This document shows positions 6,457 to 7,801 of a stretch of 7,801 bases of DNA, piece by piece. Both the position numbers and the translations under genes were made by a program. The notes beneath the pieces are model-generated. The model saw nothing but the letters and a program-made list of their open reading frames with translations. It searched no databases and was not told the DNA's origin. Position 1 is the first letter of the stretch. Every line of letters begins with the position of its first letter. Source of the DNA: Chitinophagaceae bacterium (GTDB taxonomy: Bacteria > Bacteroidota > Bacteroidia > Chitinophagales > Chitinophagaceae); the NCBI GenBank assembly GCA_019747455.1, contig JAIEQT010000559.1:1-7801 (forward strand), read 5' to 3'.

Positions 6457-7746
6457 ATGCAGAAATTATTTAGCATTATTGGGAGTCTATTCTTTGGTTT
6501 GATGGCTACGGCTCAGGATATGCATGTGGTTATCAACGAACAAGAAGTGAATAGGGTGTTAAGTACATTAGCTGCCGATGATATGCAAGGCAGAAGAGCT
6601 TTTACACCGGGTATAGAAAAAGCTGCTGCTTTCATTGCTGAAGAGTTTAGAAAAACCGGTCTACAAAAACTACAAGGTAGTAATAGCTATTTGCAAAACT
6701 TTACGATGATCCGCCCAAAAATGTTAGGATTAACAACTACTATAGATGGGCAACCGGTAGACATGAAAAATGTAGTAGCTATTACCTGTAAACCAATATT
6801 ACAAGTTACAGAAAGCACTCCTGATTTTGAAATAGTACGTATTTTGAAAGGTGCGAATTTTATCACTGAAGCCAGAAAGTATGCTTCTCTATCAAAGAAT
6901 TATATTGTATTGGTAGATACATCTTTTGCGACTAATTTTTCAAGATTGGTTTCTTTGAAGAATCAATTATTCGAGTCTGATAAATCGGTTATTTTCATTT
7001 TAACTTCTAGTATTCCTAAAACAATTTCGGTTGATGCTCGGCATGAAATAAACAGTCAATCGTTATCGAATGTAGTTGGCGTGATCCCCGGAAAATCTTT
7101 AGCAAAAGAAATAGTTATTTTCTCCGGACATTATGATCATCTGGGAATAAGAAAAGTTACGGGAACAACAGACTCTATTTTTAACGGTGCTAATGATGAT
7201 GCGGCTGGTACTACTGCGGTAATTGCCTTGGCAAATTATTTTGCAAAACTGAATAATAATGAGCGTACCCTGATTTTTGCTGCATTCACCGCCGAAGAAG
7301 TAGGTGGGTATGGAGCTACTTATTTTTCTCGCAAATTCAACCCCAATGACGTGAAAGCTATGTTTAATATCGAGATGATTGGTACAGAGAGTAAATGGGG
7401 TGCTAACTCAGCATATATTACCGGATTCGAGAAAACTGATATGGGTAAAATTTTACAACAAAATTTAGCAGGTACAGGATTTAATTTTTATCCGGATCCA
7501 TATCCTGATCAAAATCTTTTTTATCGCTCAGATAATGCTACGTTAGCTCGCTTAGGTGTACCTGCGCATACTATATCTACCTCAAAAATGGATAGTGAAC
7601 CTAATTATCATAAAGTTTCTGATGAAGTAGGCACACTGAATATCCCTAATATGACCCAGATTATTCGTTCCATTGCACTTAGTGCAAGAGGAATTATTTC
7701 GGGTAAGGAAACCCCTAGTAGGGTTGATGTTTCGGTATTAAGGTAG
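6457..7746 (+). CDS. secreted M28-family zinc aminopeptidase-like metallopeptidase
   Basis: This exported di-zinc peptidase of the M28 family probably removes N-terminal residues from peptides outside the cytoplasm. It has 429 residues. A signal peptide is clear: Lys3, a hydrophobic core at 4-17, and a likely cut after MATA (position 19) before Gln20. A leading helical section (27-70) is followed by a section of about 105-205 that interrupts the catalytic domain start and may be a PA-like insert; this last point is inference. The catalytic core follows with His225 in SGHYDHLG, Asp247 in NGANDDAAGT, the TAEE pair Glu280 (general base) and Glu281 (metal ligand), Glu306 in NIEMIGTE at the position where many M28 enzymes have Asp, and His385 in NYHKVSDE. 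SDNATLARLGVP (358-369) is also typical of the family. The start is chosen because it directly precedes the signal peptide. No Shine-Dalgarno or clear TAnnTTTG box is seen in the AT-rich 69-bp leader. It could be read through from the regulator operon. Substrate unknown. Confidence 0.92.
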   Translation: MQKLFSIIGSLFFGLMATAQDMHVVINEQEVNRVLSTLAADDMQGRRAFTPGIEKAAAFIAEEFRKTGLQKLQGSNSYLQNFTMIRPKMLGLTTTIDGQPVDMKNVVAITCKPILQVTESTPDFEIVRILKGANFITEARKYASLSKNYIVLVDTSFATNFSRLVSLKNQLFESDKSVIFILTSSIPKTISVDARHEINSQSLSNVVGVIPGKSLAKEIVIFSGHYDHLGIRKVTGTTDSIFNGANDDAAGTTAVIALANYFAKLNNNERTLIFAAFTAEEVGGYGATYFSRKFNPNDVKAMFNIEMIGTESKWGANSAYITGFEKTDMGKILQQNLAGTGFNFYPDPYPDQNLFYRSDNATLARLGVPAHTISTSKMDSEPNYHKVSDEVGTLNIPNMTQIIRSIALSARGIISGKETPSRVDVSVLR

Positions 7747-7801
7747 TGCGTTTTTTTGTTTTTCGAGGGTTTCCACAATAACTTTTAATTGCTCCGGCGT
7801 T
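7738..7801 (-). CDS. C-terminal end of an unidentified minus-strand gene (partial)
   Basis: Reading the minus strand from the window edge gives an open frame of 20 codons, TPEQLKVIVETLEKQKNALP, ending in TAA at 7740-7738. The peptide looks like a charged amphipathic C-terminal helix, with heptad-like Leu/Ile/Val spacing and codon use like its neighbours, which suggests a real gene end rather than noise. It would converge on the M28 peptidase gene and overlap its last 9 bp. Too little is visible to name a family, and 20 open codons could also occur by chance. Confidence 0.5.
   Translation of the reverse strand, partial: TPEQLKVIVETLEKQKNALP

Noticed and set aside
1..7801. Search for CRISPR arrays, tRNA/rRNA genes, insertion sequences, riboswitches and phage or defence genes
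   Set aside because: No regularly spaced repeats, RNA-gene signatures, transposase or integrase motifs, or terminal inverted repeats were seen. Coding density is high and all long frames are accounted for by ordinary families.

Overview
The window looks like a stretch of chromosome from a Bacteroidota bacterium, most likely the Chitinophagaceae. Four things point that way: low-GC, AT-rich gene starts without Shine-Dalgarno sequences; an Oar-like TonB-dependent outer-membrane receptor; a LytS/LytTR two-component pair of the kind abundant in this phylum; and promoter -7 boxes of the Bacteroidota form TAnnTTTG directly in front of two genes. The family-level placement is inference from protein style, not a database match.

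Layout from left to right. Positions 1-2430 (+) hold the C-terminal barrel of a TonB-dependent receptor whose N-terminus lies outside the window. A strong hairpin at 2457-2488 then serves as a terminator for this gene and for the convergent gene dxs. dxs (minus strand, stop at 2516, start at 4450 or more likely 4432) encodes 1-deoxy-D-xylulose-5-phosphate synthase, the first enzyme of the MEP isoprenoid pathway. A divergent intergenic region of about 150 bp separates dxs from a two-gene operon: a four-helix membrane histidine kinase of the LytS type (4587-5639) and, 16 nt later, its LytTR response regulator (5656-6387). A hairpin spanning the regulator's stop codon is followed by a secreted M28-family metallopeptidase (6457-7746). 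The last 64 bases hold the C-terminal end of an unidentified minus-strand gene that overlaps the peptidase tail to tail.

The genes are mostly ordinary housekeeping or accessory functions, and I see no mobile element, CRISPR array, RNA gene or evident undescribed system. The part most worth a second look is the dxs/kinase divergent region. Both genes have a TAnnTTTG box so close to the longest possible start codon that the true starts should be internal ATGs. A pair of 9-bp direct repeats spaced 13 bp apart there resembles the geometry of LytTR-type operator sites and could allow the response regulator to control its own operon or dxs.
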